Assembly: GCF_900107175.1 (NCBI RefSeq)
Contig: NZ_FNOZ01000005.1
Coordinates: forward strand, 87,976 to 151,975
Length of the DNA stretch: 64,000 bases
Direction: 5' to 3'
Source: Modestobacter sp. DSM 44400
GTDB taxonomy: Bacteria; Actinomycetota; Actinomycetes; Mycobacteriales; Geodermatophilaceae
Shown here: piece after piece, positions 26,708 to 34,645 of the stretch
How the letters are laid out: each line of letters starts with the position of its first letter
Position numbering within the stretch: the stretch's first letter is position 1
Made by a program: the position numbers and the translations under genes
Notes under the pieces: generated by a model
Seen by the model: the letters and a program-made list of their open reading frames with translations, nothing else
Database searches by the model: none
Told to the model about the DNA's origin: nothing

Positions 26708-27508
26708 ATGGCACAGGGCACACGGGAGGCGGCTTCCCCCCACGACAGCCAGGTCGCGTGCCTGCTGCACCACCTGATCGCGACCAGCAGCAGCGTGCTG
26801 AAGGCGGCAGCCGGGAGCATCTCGCTGATCGACGCCTCGCGGGACCGGTACGCAAAGGTGGCCGAACGCGGGACGTCCTGTCGGCTGGGCAGCAGCTTCC
26901 CACTCGACGAGGGGATCACCGGGCGAGTCGTCGCCCAGCGACGGCCCGTGGTACTGAAAACCTACGGCGAGATCCGCGCGGGTCACCTGGCGGCCGAGGA
27001 GGCAGCGCACTCCGGCGCCGTCGTGGCCGTGCCCATCTGGTGGCGCGGTGACGTCGTTGGCGCGAACGTCGTGTTCGCCTGCCGGTCCCGACGCTTCACG
27101 GTCGCCGAGATCGACGAGCTCGAGCTGCTCACCCAGACGGCCGTTCCCGGTCTCGTCCGCGCCGGGGTCGACGAAGCTTCGCTGGCCCACCTGATCCGGC
27201 GGCGGCGCGGAGACGACCGCCTGCTCGCCGAGACTCCGGGGCCACGCGTGGGGGCGGCCCCGAATGCGGGCAGTTCCGCTGACCGGTCGCCGCTGACCCG
27301 GCGGGAACGGGAGACCGTCGTCCTGCTCGCTCGCGGCCTGAGCAACCGGCAGCTCGCCAGCGCGCTGGTGCTGTCGCCCAAGACGGTGGAGAAGCACGTG
27401 GCCGCAGTGCTGCACAAGACCGGCACGGGCAGCCGCACCGCCGCCGTGATGAGCGCGCTGGAACGGGGTTGGCTGCCGCGCCCGAGCGATCGGCCGACCT
27501 CCGGCTGA
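26708..27508 (+). CDS. GAF-domain LuxR-type transcriptional regulator
   Basis: The 266-residue protein combines an N-terminal GAF-like sensor (about 15-160: RYAKVAERG, FPLDEGITGRVVAQRRPVVL, AVPIWWRGDVVGANVVF) with a C-terminal LuxR HTH (LTRRERETVVLLARGLSNRQ, SPKTVEKHVAAVLHKTGTG). It has no receiver domain. It lies 101 bp upstream of, and in the same direction as, the aldolase-DhaLK operon, making it the likely local regulator. GAF domains bind small ligands, so a pathway metabolite could be the signal. Confidence 0.87.
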   Translation: MAQGTREAASPHDSQVACLLHHLIATSSSVLKAAAGSISLIDASRDRYAKVAERGTSCRLGSSFPLDEGITGRVVAQRRPVVLKTYGEIRAGHLAAEEAAHSGAVVAVPIWWRGDVVGANVVFACRSRRFTVAEIDELELLTQTAVPGLVRAGVDEASLAHLIRRRRGDDRLLAETPGPRVGAAPNAGSSADRSPLTRRERETVVLLARGLSNRQLASALVLSPKTVEKHVAAVLHKTGTGSRTAAVMSALERGWLPRPSDRPTSG

Positions 27509-27511
27509 CAA

Positions 27512-27552
27512 CTGGGGGAATCACCCCATACAACAGTGACGGTCACCACGCT
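27512..27552. promoter_or_regulatory. Inverted repeats in the leader of the aldolase operon
   Basis: Between the LuxR gene and the aldolase lie TGGGG-N6-CCCCA (27513-27528) and GTGAC-G-GTCAC (27536-27546). The second is a near-perfect 11-bp palindrome of the size and symmetry bound by LuxR-type dimers. The region is AT-richer than its flanks (TACAACAG, CTTTACTCCTGTTACAG), as expected for a promoter. Binding by the adjacent regulator is inference. Confidence 0.4.
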
Positions 27553-27609
27553 TTACTCCTGTTACAGAACCAGTCGTGCCCGTGTCCGACCGAGAGCACA
27601 GGAGTGTCG

Positions 27610-28470
27610 GTGCCCGTCGTCCCCATGAAGGAGCTCCTCGACCGTGCGCTGGCCGACCGGTACGGCGTGCCGGCGTTCAACATCATCAACGACCTGAGCA
27701 TCGAGGCGGTCCTCGCGGCCGCCGTCGCGGAGAACTCCCCGGTCATCCTGCAGACGTCGGTCAAGACGGTGCGGATGTACGGCCGCGCCCAGCTGTTCGA
27801 CATCTTCCGCGCCCTGGTCCGCGGCGTCCCCGTGCCCGTGACGCTGCACCTGGATCACTGCCCGGACCGCTCCGTCATCAGCGACTGCCTCCAGGGCGGC
27901 TGGAACTCCGTCCTGTTCGACGCCCACGAGCTCGACGTCGCGGAGAACCTCCGACAGACCACCGAGGTCGTGGCCGATGCCCGGGCGCGCGGTGCGCACG
28001 TTGAGGGCGAGATCGAGGGCATCCAAGGAGTCGAGGACGGCATCGGCTCCGACGAAGCCTCCCTCGTCCAGACGCTCGAGGTCGCCGTGGACTTCATCCA
28101 GCGCACAGGGGTGGACTGCTTCGCCCCCGCCATCGGCAACGCCCACGGTCAGTACGCATCCGCTCCCGTGCTCGACTCCCAGCGGGTGAGCGACCTCGTG
28201 GAGGCGACCGGCGTGCCGATGGCCCTGCACGGCGGGACCGGGCTGTCCGCCGAGCAGTTCCAGGACCTCATCGCCCGCGGCTGCGCCAAGGTCAACATTT
28301 CCACGGCGCTCAAGCAGGTGTACATGCAGTCGAGCCTGCAGTTCCTGCTCAGCGCCGAGGAGAAGGGGAAGTGGGACCCGCCGTCCCTGTTCGCTCACCA
28401 GCGCAGCGCCGTGATGGACATGGCGCAGGAGCACATGCGCACATTCGGCAGTTCGGGACGTGCCTGGTGA
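27610..28470 (+). CDS. Class II (zinc) fructose/tagatose-bisphosphate aldolase family protein
   Basis: The 286-residue protein shows the class II aldolase ligands: LHLDHC near 80-85 (Asp general base and zinc His), GEIEGIQG near 137, NAHGQY near 178 and LHGGTG near 207 with the second and third zinc histidines, and KVNIST for phosphate binding. It should cleave or form a ketose phosphate using dihydroxyacetone phosphate. GTG 27610 sits five bases after CAGGAG. It is the first gene of a five-gene operon and its stop overlaps the HAD gene. Its clustering with DhaKL rather than glycolytic genes argues against a housekeeping fructose-bisphosphate aldolase role. Confidence 0.87.
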   Translation: MPVVPMKELLDRALADRYGVPAFNIINDLSIEAVLAAAVAENSPVILQTSVKTVRMYGRAQLFDIFRALVRGVPVPVTLHLDHCPDRSVISDCLQGGWNSVLFDAHELDVAENLRQTTEVVADARARGAHVEGEIEGIQGVEDGIGSDEASLVQTLEVAVDFIQRTGVDCFAPAIGNAHGQYASAPVLDSQRVSDLVEATGVPMALHGGTGLSAEQFQDLIARGCAKVNISTALKQVYMQSSLQFLLSAEEKGKWDPPSLFAHQRSAVMDMAQEHMRTFGSSGRAW

Positions 28471-29288
28471 GCGCCCTGGTCTTCGACTGCGACGGCGTGC
28501 TCGCCGACACCGAGCGGTACGGCCACCTGCCCGCGTTCAACGCGACCTTCGCCGAGCACGGCCTCCCGGTGCGCTGGAGCGAGGACGACTACGGGGAGAA
28601 GCTGGCGATCGGCGGCGGGAAGGAGCGGATGGCCAGCCTGTTCCGCGACCCGAAGTTCGTCCGCACCGCCAGCATCCCGGACGACGACGGTACGCGCGCC
28701 CAGCTGCTCACCGAGTGGCACCGCACGAAGACGGCGCGGTTCCGCGCGCTGGTGGCCGCAGGGCAGATCCCGGCCCGCCCCGGCGTCGCGCGGCTGATCA
28801 CCGAAGCACTCGACGAGGGATGGACCGTCGCGGTCGCGTCCACGTCGGCCGAGGAGTCCGTCCACGCCGTCCTCGAGCACGCCGTCGGGGCGGACACCGC
28901 GGGGCGGATACCGGTCTTCGCCGGTGACGTCGTGCCGGCCAAGAAGCCCGATCCGGCGATCTACGACCTGGTGGTGGCGACCCTCGGCCTGAATCGCGGC
29001 GACACGCTGGTCGTGGAGGACTCACGCAACGGGCTGCTCGCCGCGACCGGCGCCGGCCTGCCCTGTCTGGTCACGGTCAACGGGTACACCAGGACCGAGC
29101 CGTTCGACGAGGCCGTCCTGGTGGTGTCCGAACTCGGGGACCCCGGCCGGCCGCCGATCGAGGTACTGGCCAACCGGGGGCGCGCGCACCCCGGCGACCA
29201 CATCGCGCTGGCGGACGTGCGGGCGTGCCTCGGCGCACCGACGGCCCCCGCCTCATCCACCGGCCGTTCTCTGGGAGGAACTGCGTGA
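28467..29288 (+). CDS. HAD-superfamily sugar-phosphate hydrolase/mutase (CbbY-like)
   Basis: A 273-residue HAD protein. Motif I DCDGVLADTE holds the nucleophile and acid-base Asp; motif II is ASTSAEES, motif III Lys is in AKKPDPAIYD, and motif IV is VVEDSRNGL. The helical cap between motifs I and II resembles CbbY and beta-phosphoglucomutase relatives. It likely removes phosphate from, or isomerises, a sugar phosphate made by the neighbouring aldolase or kinase. GTG 28467 overlaps the aldolase stop (GTGA) and its own TGA overlaps dhaL, so all are coupled. Confidence 0.86.
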   Translation: MSALVFDCDGVLADTERYGHLPAFNATFAEHGLPVRWSEDDYGEKLAIGGGKERMASLFRDPKFVRTASIPDDDGTRAQLLTEWHRTKTARFRALVAAGQIPARPGVARLITEALDEGWTVAVASTSAEESVHAVLEHAVGADTAGRIPVFAGDVVPAKKPDPAIYDLVVATLGLNRGDTLVVEDSRNGLLAATGAGLPCLVTVNGYTRTEPFDEAVLVVSELGDPGRPPIEVLANRGRAHPGDHIALADVRACLGAPTAPASSTGRSLGGTA

Positions 29289-29932
29289 GCAGCACCGCAC
29301 AACGGCAGGCGGACCTGGTCGTCCGCACGATCGCCCAGGCGGCCGTCGACAACGAGAAGTACTTCGGCGACCTCGACGCCGTCGTCGGCGACGGCGACTT
29401 CGGCTACTCACTGGCCCGCGGCTTCGAGACCGTGCTCGCCGGATGGGACGACGTCGACCGCACTGACATCGGCACCTTCCTGAAGAAGATCGGAATGATG
29501 ATCACGGCCCGGATCGGGGGCACTTCCGGGCCCATCTGGGGAACCGCGTTCATGCGAGCCGGGATGACCGCAGGCGCGACGGACACCCTGACCGGGGATC
29601 AGGTCGTGGCCATGCTGCGCGCAGCCATCGAGGGCATCAAGGCGCGCGGCCAGTCCGACGTCGGCGACAAGACCCTGCTCGACGTCCTGGCGCCCGTGAC
29701 CGACCGTCTGGAGGCCGAGGTGGCCGCGGGGGCCGACGCCACCCAGACTCTGACAGCACTGGCCGTCACCGCCAAGGAGGCCGCGGAGGCCACCGTGGAC
29801 ATGGTCGCCAAGCGCGGCCGCGCGTCCTACACGGGCGAGCGCAGCAAGGGATCGGTCGACGCCGGCGCCATGGGCGTGGCCGTGATCATCGGTCGGATCA
29901 ACGAGGCCTGGCAGACAGAGGGAGCGTCATGA
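29285..29932 (+). CDS. dhaL: Dihydroxyacetone-kinase-family ADP/ATP-binding subunit (DhaL)
   Basis: The 215-residue all-helical DhaL domain binds nucleotide through the Asp cluster DAVVGDGDFGYSLARGF near residues 28-44. The canonical motif is GDGDHG; here Phe replaces His while the magnesium-binding Asps remain. Other motifs are GTSGPIWGTAF and GDKTLLDVLAP, and SYTGERSKGSVDAGA near the end. No PTS domain (DhaM) is encoded nearby, so ATP is the probable phosphate donor. GTG 29285 follows GGGAGGAA. Stop overlaps dhaK by ATGA. In this operon dhaL precedes dhaK. Confidence 0.92.
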   Translation: MSSTAQRQADLVVRTIAQAAVDNEKYFGDLDAVVGDGDFGYSLARGFETVLAGWDDVDRTDIGTFLKKIGMMITARIGGTSGPIWGTAFMRAGMTAGATDTLTGDQVVAMLRAAIEGIKARGQSDVGDKTLLDVLAPVTDRLEAEVAAGADATQTLTALAVTAKEAAEATVDMVAKRGRASYTGERSKGSVDAGAMGVAVIIGRINEAWQTEGAS

Positions 29933-30924
29933 AGAAGTTCGTCAACGACCCGAAGCAGTTCGTCCCGGAGATGCTCGAGGGGCTCGCGCTGGCCAACCCG
30001 CACACCCTGAAGTACCTCCCGGAGTACAACCTCGTCATGCGTGCGGACTCCCCGCGCGAGGACAAGGTGTCCATCGTGCAGGGCTCGGGCTCCGGCCACG
30101 AGCCCGCCCACGTCATGATCGTCGGCAGGGGGATGCTGGACGCCGCGTGTCCCGGTGACGTCTTCGCCGCGCCGCCGATGAACTACGTCTACGAGACGGC
30201 CAAGCTGCTGGCCACGCCCAAGGGTGTGCTGTTGCTGGTGAACAACTACACCGGCGACCGGATGGCCTTCGACATGGGCAAGGAGATGGCCGAGTCCGAG
30301 GGCATCAAGGTCGAGATCCTGACGATCAACGACGACGTGGCCGTCAAGGACTCGACCTACACGGTGGGCCGGCGTGGCGTGGCCGGGAACTTCTTCGTCA
30401 TCAAGGCGGTGGGCGCGGCCGCGGAGCAGGGCGCCGACCTCGACGAGGTGATCCGGGTGGGCAAGAAGGTCAATGACGTGACCCGGACGATGGGCGTTGC
30501 GCTCACCGCCTGCACCCCGCCGGCCAAGGGCTCACCGCTGTTCGAGCTGGGTGCGGACGAGATCGAGATGGGCGTCGGCATCCACGGCGAGCCCGGCCGC
30601 GAGCGCAAGAAGATGACGAACGCCGACGCCCTCACCGACGAGCTGCTCGACGCTGTCGTCACCGACCTGCCGTACACCGCCGGCGACAACGTCGCCCTGA
30701 TGATCAACGGCCTGGGCGGCACCCCGATCAGCGAGCTCTACATCCTGTACCGCCGCGCCCACCAGCAGCTCGCCGAGCGCGGCATCACCGTCACCCGCAG
30801 TTACGTCAATGAGTACTGCACTTCGCTTGACATGGCCGGCGCCTCGCTCACGCTCGTCAAACTGGACGACGAGATCGACGCGCTGCTCAGCGCGCCGGCG
30901 GAGGTCCCGGTCCGGGTGTTCTGA
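29929..30924 (+). CDS. dhaK: Dihydroxyacetone-kinase-family substrate-binding subunit (DhaK)
   Basis: A 331-residue DhaK with the residues known to handle the keto substrate: GSGSGHEP (catalytic His near 56), NNYTGDRMAF (Asp near 109) and GIHGEPG, whose His near 218 forms the covalent hemiaminal with the substrate carbonyl. It partners with DhaL to phosphorylate dihydroxyacetone or a related short ketose such as erythrulose; the exact substrate cannot be read from sequence. Translationally coupled to dhaL. Confidence 0.93.
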   Translation: MKKFVNDPKQFVPEMLEGLALANPHTLKYLPEYNLVMRADSPREDKVSIVQGSGSGHEPAHVMIVGRGMLDAACPGDVFAAPPMNYVYETAKLLATPKGVLLLVNNYTGDRMAFDMGKEMAESEGIKVEILTINDDVAVKDSTYTVGRRGVAGNFFVIKAVGAAAEQGADLDEVIRVGKKVNDVTRTMGVALTACTPPAKGSPLFELGADEIEMGVGIHGEPGRERKKMTNADALTDELLDAVVTDLPYTAGDNVALMINGLGGTPISELYILYRRAHQQLAERGITVTRSYVNEYCTSLDMAGASLTLVKLDDEIDALLSAPAEVPVRVF

Positions 30925-30988
30925 CCTCGCCAGCGAACGACGGCGCGGGCAGCTGCCCGGACCGCACATCTCATCCAGTGGAGACACC

Positions 30989-31402
30989 ATGGGCAGGCAG
31001 ATCACGCTCGACCAGGCCGAGGCCATCCTCGATGCGTGCAAGGCGGAGGCGGTGACCGTCGGCCAACCGATGAACATCGCGGTGGTGGACGACGGCGGCA
31101 ACCTCGTGGCCTTCGCGGCCATGGACGGCACGAAGCTCATCGGCGTCGACATCTCCCAGAAGAAGGCACTCACCGCCGTCTATTTCCAGACCGACACCCG
31201 AGACCTCGCCGAGCTCGTGCAGCCGGGACAACCGCTGTTCGGCATCGAGTCGACCACGGGGGGGCGACTGGTCGTCTTCGGTGGTGGAGTGCTGCTGACC
31301 GGTCCCGACGGTTCGCTCGTCGGCGGTGTCGGAGTGAGTGCCGGGACGGTCGAGGAGGACCACCAGGTCGCTGAGGCCGGGCGGAGGGCGTTCGCCGGCT
31401 GA
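30989..31402 (+). CDS. GlcG/HbpS-family protein
   Basis: A 137-residue GlcG/HbpS-type (DUF336) protein: LDQAEAILDACKAEA, NIAVVDDGGNLVAFAAMDG, SQKKALTAVYFQTDT and the C-terminal GSLVGGVGVSAGTVEED are all family landmarks. Members bind haem or corrinoid-like ligands in some organisms and often sit in diol, glycolate or dihydroxyacetone operons, but the role there is unclear. It is the last gene of the aldolase operon, 64 bp after dhaK. A small GCCGGG-GG-CCCGGC hairpin at 31407-31420 follows the stop. Confidence 0.87.
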   Translation: MGRQITLDQAEAILDACKAEAVTVGQPMNIAVVDDGGNLVAFAAMDGTKLIGVDISQKKALTAVYFQTDTRDLAELVQPGQPLFGIESTTGGRLVVFGGGVLLTGPDGSLVGGVGVSAGTVEEDHQVAEAGRRAFAG

Positions 31403-31574
31403 AGCTGCCGGGGGCCCGGCGCGGGCGTCGCACCGGTTCCGTCTCCGCCCGCGCACGGGGCTCACGCGCGTCGACGGGCCCATTTCGTGATCCCACACGC
31501 GCCACGGGTGGAGCGGGCGAGCTTGTCACGTTCCGCCAGTCCTGCCCGGAGTGAGGACTGCCGAGATCTAGGGC

Positions 31575-32004
31575 ATGACCGCCGCTCATGTCTTAGCCCC
31601 GGACCTGGACGACCTGGACGACCCCGACGACCTCGATGACCCCGACGACCTGGCGGACACCGCCCAGATCTTCGTCAGCCGGCTGCGCGGCAGCGCCGCG
31701 GACTTCGCCGCGGCAGCGGGTGCCGAGTCAGCGATCGTCCGTGAGGCGGTCCCGCCGGGCCCGGCACCGCCGGTCCCGCTGCCGGGTGGTGCTGCGCTAC
31801 GCCACCGGTGAGGAGAGCGACGTGACGTTCCTGGGCCCGGTCAGCCACCCCGCGCGCGGCCGGGAGCTGACCATGTCGCAGTTCGACACCTCGATCCAGC
31901 TGTGGCTGGGCACCGGTCAGGAGCGCAGCCGGCGTTGGCTCGTGCCGGACGAGGACGCCGCCGACGGTGTCGCCGTCGACGTCACCGCCTGGCTCGACCG
32001 CTGA
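31575..32004 (+). pseudogene. Small acidic hypothetical protein, apparent internal frameshift
   Basis: Frame one starts MTAAHVLAPDLDDLDDPDDL, a DNA-level tandem repeat encoding an Asp-rich stretch, and continues TAQIFVSRLRGSAADFAAAAG before ending at 31811. A second frame picks up at about 31788 with VVLRYATGEESDVTFLGPVS and runs to TAWLDR at 32004. The two join naturally if one base is added near 31780-31790, giving about 143 residues. The segments flank a Pro/Gly stretch rich in C and G. No family is recognised. Either a pseudogene or a sequencing indel. Confidence 0.45.
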
Positions 32005-32037
32005 CCCCGGCGGTCGCCGACCTTCGGTGAGGCCGTG

Positions 32038-32082
32038 AACTCCAATAGCCCAGAACCGATCCGGTTCTGGGCCATTGGAGTT
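32038..32082. terminator. Long bidirectional hairpin terminator
   Basis: Arms of 21 bp (32038-32058 and 32062-32082) with one mismatch and a 3-base loop form an exceptionally strong stem. It is markedly AT-richer than its surroundings (AACTCCAATAGCCCAGAACC on the left arm) and lies between a plus-strand gene and recX on the minus strand. No T-run follows, so the stem alone must act, or it has another role. Confidence 0.7.
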
Positions 32083-32134
32083 CGATGGCGTGTCGGGGCG
32101 CGGGACGAGAACCGGCGGCTGCGGGAGCCGGAGG

Positions 32135-33184
32135 TCAGCGCGGAGGCTCTGCGCGCCGGCCGATCGGGACCCAGCGCCCCTCTCCCACCTCGTCCGCCGT
32201 CCCGGCGGCACGCTGGCCGGCGATGCCGCTCCCGCCGCCGAGGCCGCCGCCGTTCGGCTTCCCTCCGGTGGTGGCCCGGGACGCCTTGCGACCTCCGAGC
32301 CCGCCGCTCCCGAAGCCCCCGCCGCTCGCCGAACTGCGGTTCCCGAAACCGCCGCCACCCGAGCCACGGCTGGCGAAGCCACCACCGCCGGGAACGATCT
32401 CCTCCGCGGCCCCGACGTTCTCGAGCTCGTCACTGCCAGGGAGGTCGTCGTCGGGATCGGTGCCCGTGTCGCCGGCATCGGCGTACACGGCGTCCAGCGC
32501 CTCGCGCGCCACGATTCCGGCCAGTCCACCGCCGTAGCCCTTGCGGGCGAGCATGCCGACCAGTCGGCGCTCGGCGGTCACCTGGTCCAGTCGGGCCATG
32601 CTGCGGGCCTTGCGCTCCACCAGTCGGCGTGCGGTGTCCCACTCGTCCTGCGGGTCGACCTCGGCGACCGCCGCAGCGGCCACTTCGTCGTCGATGCCCT
32701 TGGCCCGGAGCTCCTGGGTCAGCGCCCGGCGGGCCAGGCCGCGACCGGACTGCCGCGAGGTCACCCACGCCGCAGCGAACGCGGCGTCGTCGATCAATCC
32801 GACCTCGGTAAGCCGGTCGAGCACGGCCTCGACGACGTCGTCGGCGACCTCGCGCCGGGCCAGGAGTTCCGCGAGCTGCTGGCGGGTCTTGGACGCCCCG
32901 GTCAGCGCCCGCAGGCAGATGCCGCGGGCAACTTCGACCGGGTCGCGGTCGTCGGCGGGAGCCGTCGACCCGTCGTCGGTGGAACCGTCGGCGCCGGTGG
33001 CGCTGCCGGCTCGTCGACCTGCGCCACGGCCGCTGCGTCCATCGCCGAACCCGGACCCGGACCGCGCGCCGGCTCGGCCCCGCCCCGAGGCGGCACCCGC
33101 GCGGCGGCGGCCGGACCGGCGGGCGTCGCCATCCGCCGGTCCCGCCTCAGCGTCGGGGTCCGGACCGGACCACGGGTCGTTCAT
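32135..33184 (-). CDS. recX: RecA regulator RecX with disordered N- and C-terminal extensions
   Basis: The RecX core occupies about residues 80-240: DPVEVARGICLRALTGASKT, RREVADDVVEAVLDRLTEVG, LIDDAAFAAAWVTSRQ, SGRGLARRALTQELRAKGID and the third repeat ending RKGYGGGLAGIVAREALD. RecX modulates RecA filaments. Actinobacterial RecX usually has 150-260 residues; this one has 349 because of an Arg/Gly-rich N-terminal extension (1-75) and a glycine-rich C-terminal tail (from about 265: GGGGFASRGSGGGGFGNR, GGGFGSGGLGGRK). It ends seven bases short of the recA frame and is probably cotranscribed with recA. Confidence 0.92.
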   Translation of the reverse strand: MNDPWSGPDPDAEAGPADGDARRSGRRRAGAASGRGRAGARSGSGFGDGRSGRGAGRRAGSATGADGSTDDGSTAPADDRDPVEVARGICLRALTGASKTRQQLAELLARREVADDVVEAVLDRLTEVGLIDDAAFAAAWVTSRQSGRGLARRALTQELRAKGIDDEVAAAAVAEVDPQDEWDTARRLVERKARSMARLDQVTAERRLVGMLARKGYGGGLAGIVAREALDAVYADAGDTGTDPDDDLPGSDELENVGAAEEIVPGGGGFASRGSGGGGFGNRSSASGGGFGSGGLGGRKASRATTGGKPNGGGLGGGSGIAGQRAAGTADEVGEGRWVPIGRRAEPPR

Positions 33185-33191
33185 GACCGGC

Positions 33192-34226
33192 TCAGAAGTC
33201 GACCGGCTCAGCTGCCGGCGCCTCAGCCTTCGGCGCGCCGATGCCCAGCTTCTCCTTGATCTTCTTTTCGATCTCGTCGGCCAGGTCCGGGTTGTCCTTC
33301 AGGAAGGTGCGGACGTTCTCCTTGCCCTGGCCGAGCTGGTCGCCCTCATAGGTGTACCAAGCACCGGACTTGCGGACGATGCCCTGCTCGACACCGATGT
33401 CGATGAGGCCACCCTCGCGGCTGAAGCCAGTGCCCCAGATGAGGTCGAGCTCGGCCTGCTTGAACGGCGCGGCCACCTTGTTCTTGACGACCTTCACCCG
33501 CACCCGGCTGCCGACCGCGTCGGTGCCCTGCTTGAGGGTTTCGATGCGCCGGACGTCGAGCCGGACCGAGGAGTAGAACTTCAGCGCCCGGCCGCCGGTG
33601 GTGACCTCCGGCGAGCCGTAGACCACGCCGACCTTCTCGCGCAGCTGGTTGATAAAGATCATCGTGGTGCCGGAGTTGCTCAACGCACCGGTGATCTTGC
33701 GGAGCGCCTGGCTCATCAGCCGGGCCTGCAGACCCACGTGGCTGTCACCCATCTCGCCCTCGATCTCGGCGCGCGGCACGAGCGCGGCCACCGAGTCGAC
33801 GACGATGACATCCAGCGCGCCGGAGCGGATCAGCATGTCGGCAATTTCCAGCGCCTGCTCACCGGTGTCGGGCTGGCTGATCAGCAGGGCGTCGGTGTCC
33901 ACGCCGATCGCGCGGGCGTAGTCGGGGTCCAGGGCGTGCTCGGCGTCGATGAACGCCGCGATGCCGCCGGAGGCCTGGGCGTTGGCCACCGCGTGCAGGG
34001 CGACCGTCGTCTTGCCGGAGGCCTCGGGGCCGTAGACCTCCACGACCCGGCCACGGGGCAGCCCCCCGATGCCGAGCGCGATGTCCAAGGCGATGGACCC
34101 GGTCGGGATGACCTTCATGGCGACCTCGGGCGAGTCGCCCAGGCGCATCACGGAGCCCTTGCCGAACTGCTTGTCGATCTGGGCGAGGGCCATGTCGAGG
34201 GCCTTGTCGCGGTCCAGCGTTGCCAT
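33192..34226 (-). CDS. recA: Recombinase RecA
   Basis: The 344-residue RecA has Walker A GPEASGKT (66-73), Walker [11 protein letters not shown], the L1/L2 DNA-binding loops ([40 protein letters not shown]) and an acidic C terminus. It forms the filament for recombination and triggers LexA cleavage. No intein is present, unlike in M. tuberculosis. ATG 34226 is chosen, eight bases after GAAGG; the GTG three codons earlier (34235) is possible. An SOS box lies 121 bp upstream. Confidence 0.98.
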   Translation of the reverse strand: MATLDRDKALDMALAQIDKQFGKGSVMRLGDSPEVAMKVIPTGSIALDIALGIGGLPRGRVVEVYGPEASGKTTVALHAVANAQASGGIAAFIDAEHALDPDYARAIGVDTDALLISQPDTGEQALEIADMLIRSGALDVIVVDSVAALVPRAEIEGEMGDSHVGLQARLMSQALRKITGALSNSGTTMIFINQLREKVGVVYGSPEVTTGGRALKFYSSVRLDVRRIETLKQGTDAVGSRVRVKVVKNKVAAPFKQAELDLIWGTGFSREGGLIDIGVEQGIVRKSGAWYTYEGDQLGQGKENVRTFLKDNPDLADEIEKKIKEKLGIGAPKAEAPAAEPVDF

Positions 34227-34346
34227 GGTGGCCACCTTCGGTGTCGCGGGGAAGCGGGTCGTCGCCGACGCTAGGGCGGGGGTCTGACACTTTCGACGGA
34301 CCGAGCAAATCTGTGGACGGGCCGCCGACCTGTGGACGACGGTAGA

Positions 34347-34362
34347 CCGAACAGGTGTTCGA
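34347..34362. promoter_or_regulatory. SOS box upstream of recA
   Basis: CCGAACAGGTGTTCGA matches TCGAAC-N4-GTTCGA except at the first base. It lies 121 bp from the recA start, between recA and the DUF3046 gene, and predicts LexA control of recA-recX. Confidence 0.85.
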
Positions 34363-34409
34363 TTCCAGCGGACACGCCGGAGGTGTCCGGGCAGCGGTCC
34401 CGAGCGCGC

Positions 34410-34604
34410 TCAGCGCTTCTTCGGCGGTACGTCGTACTCCTCGCAGATGGCCAGCCAGACCTTGCGCAGCGCGACGCCGGCCTCGATGGCCTCGACCGCC
34501 GTTCGGCCACCGACGGCGGAGAGGACGTGGTCGCGCGCCACGCTCTCGGCTCGCATGGACCCGAACAGCTCGTGCATCCGGGTCCAGAACTCCTGCAGAC
34601 GCAC
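34410..34604 (-). CDS. DUF3046 small protein
   Basis: The 64-residue product (VRLQEFWTRMHELFGS ... KVWLAICEEYDVPPKKR) is the DUF3046 family member that sits immediately upstream of recA in actinobacteria (Rv2738c position). GTG 34604 is the start. It is helical, with no membrane segment. Its function is unknown; the constant position next to recA suggests a link with DNA repair or simply conserved synteny. Confidence 0.9.
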   Translation of the reverse strand: MRLQEFWTRMHELFGSMRAESVARDHVLSAVGGRTAVEAIEAGVALRKVWLAICEEYDVPPKKR

Positions 34605-34645
34605 GACGACGACGGTACCCAGCCCGTCGGGAGACAGCCGCCGGC

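Noticed and set aside
33192..34226. Intein in recA
   Set aside because: The reading frame is continuous and 344 residues long with all motifs adjacent; no splicing blocks are present.
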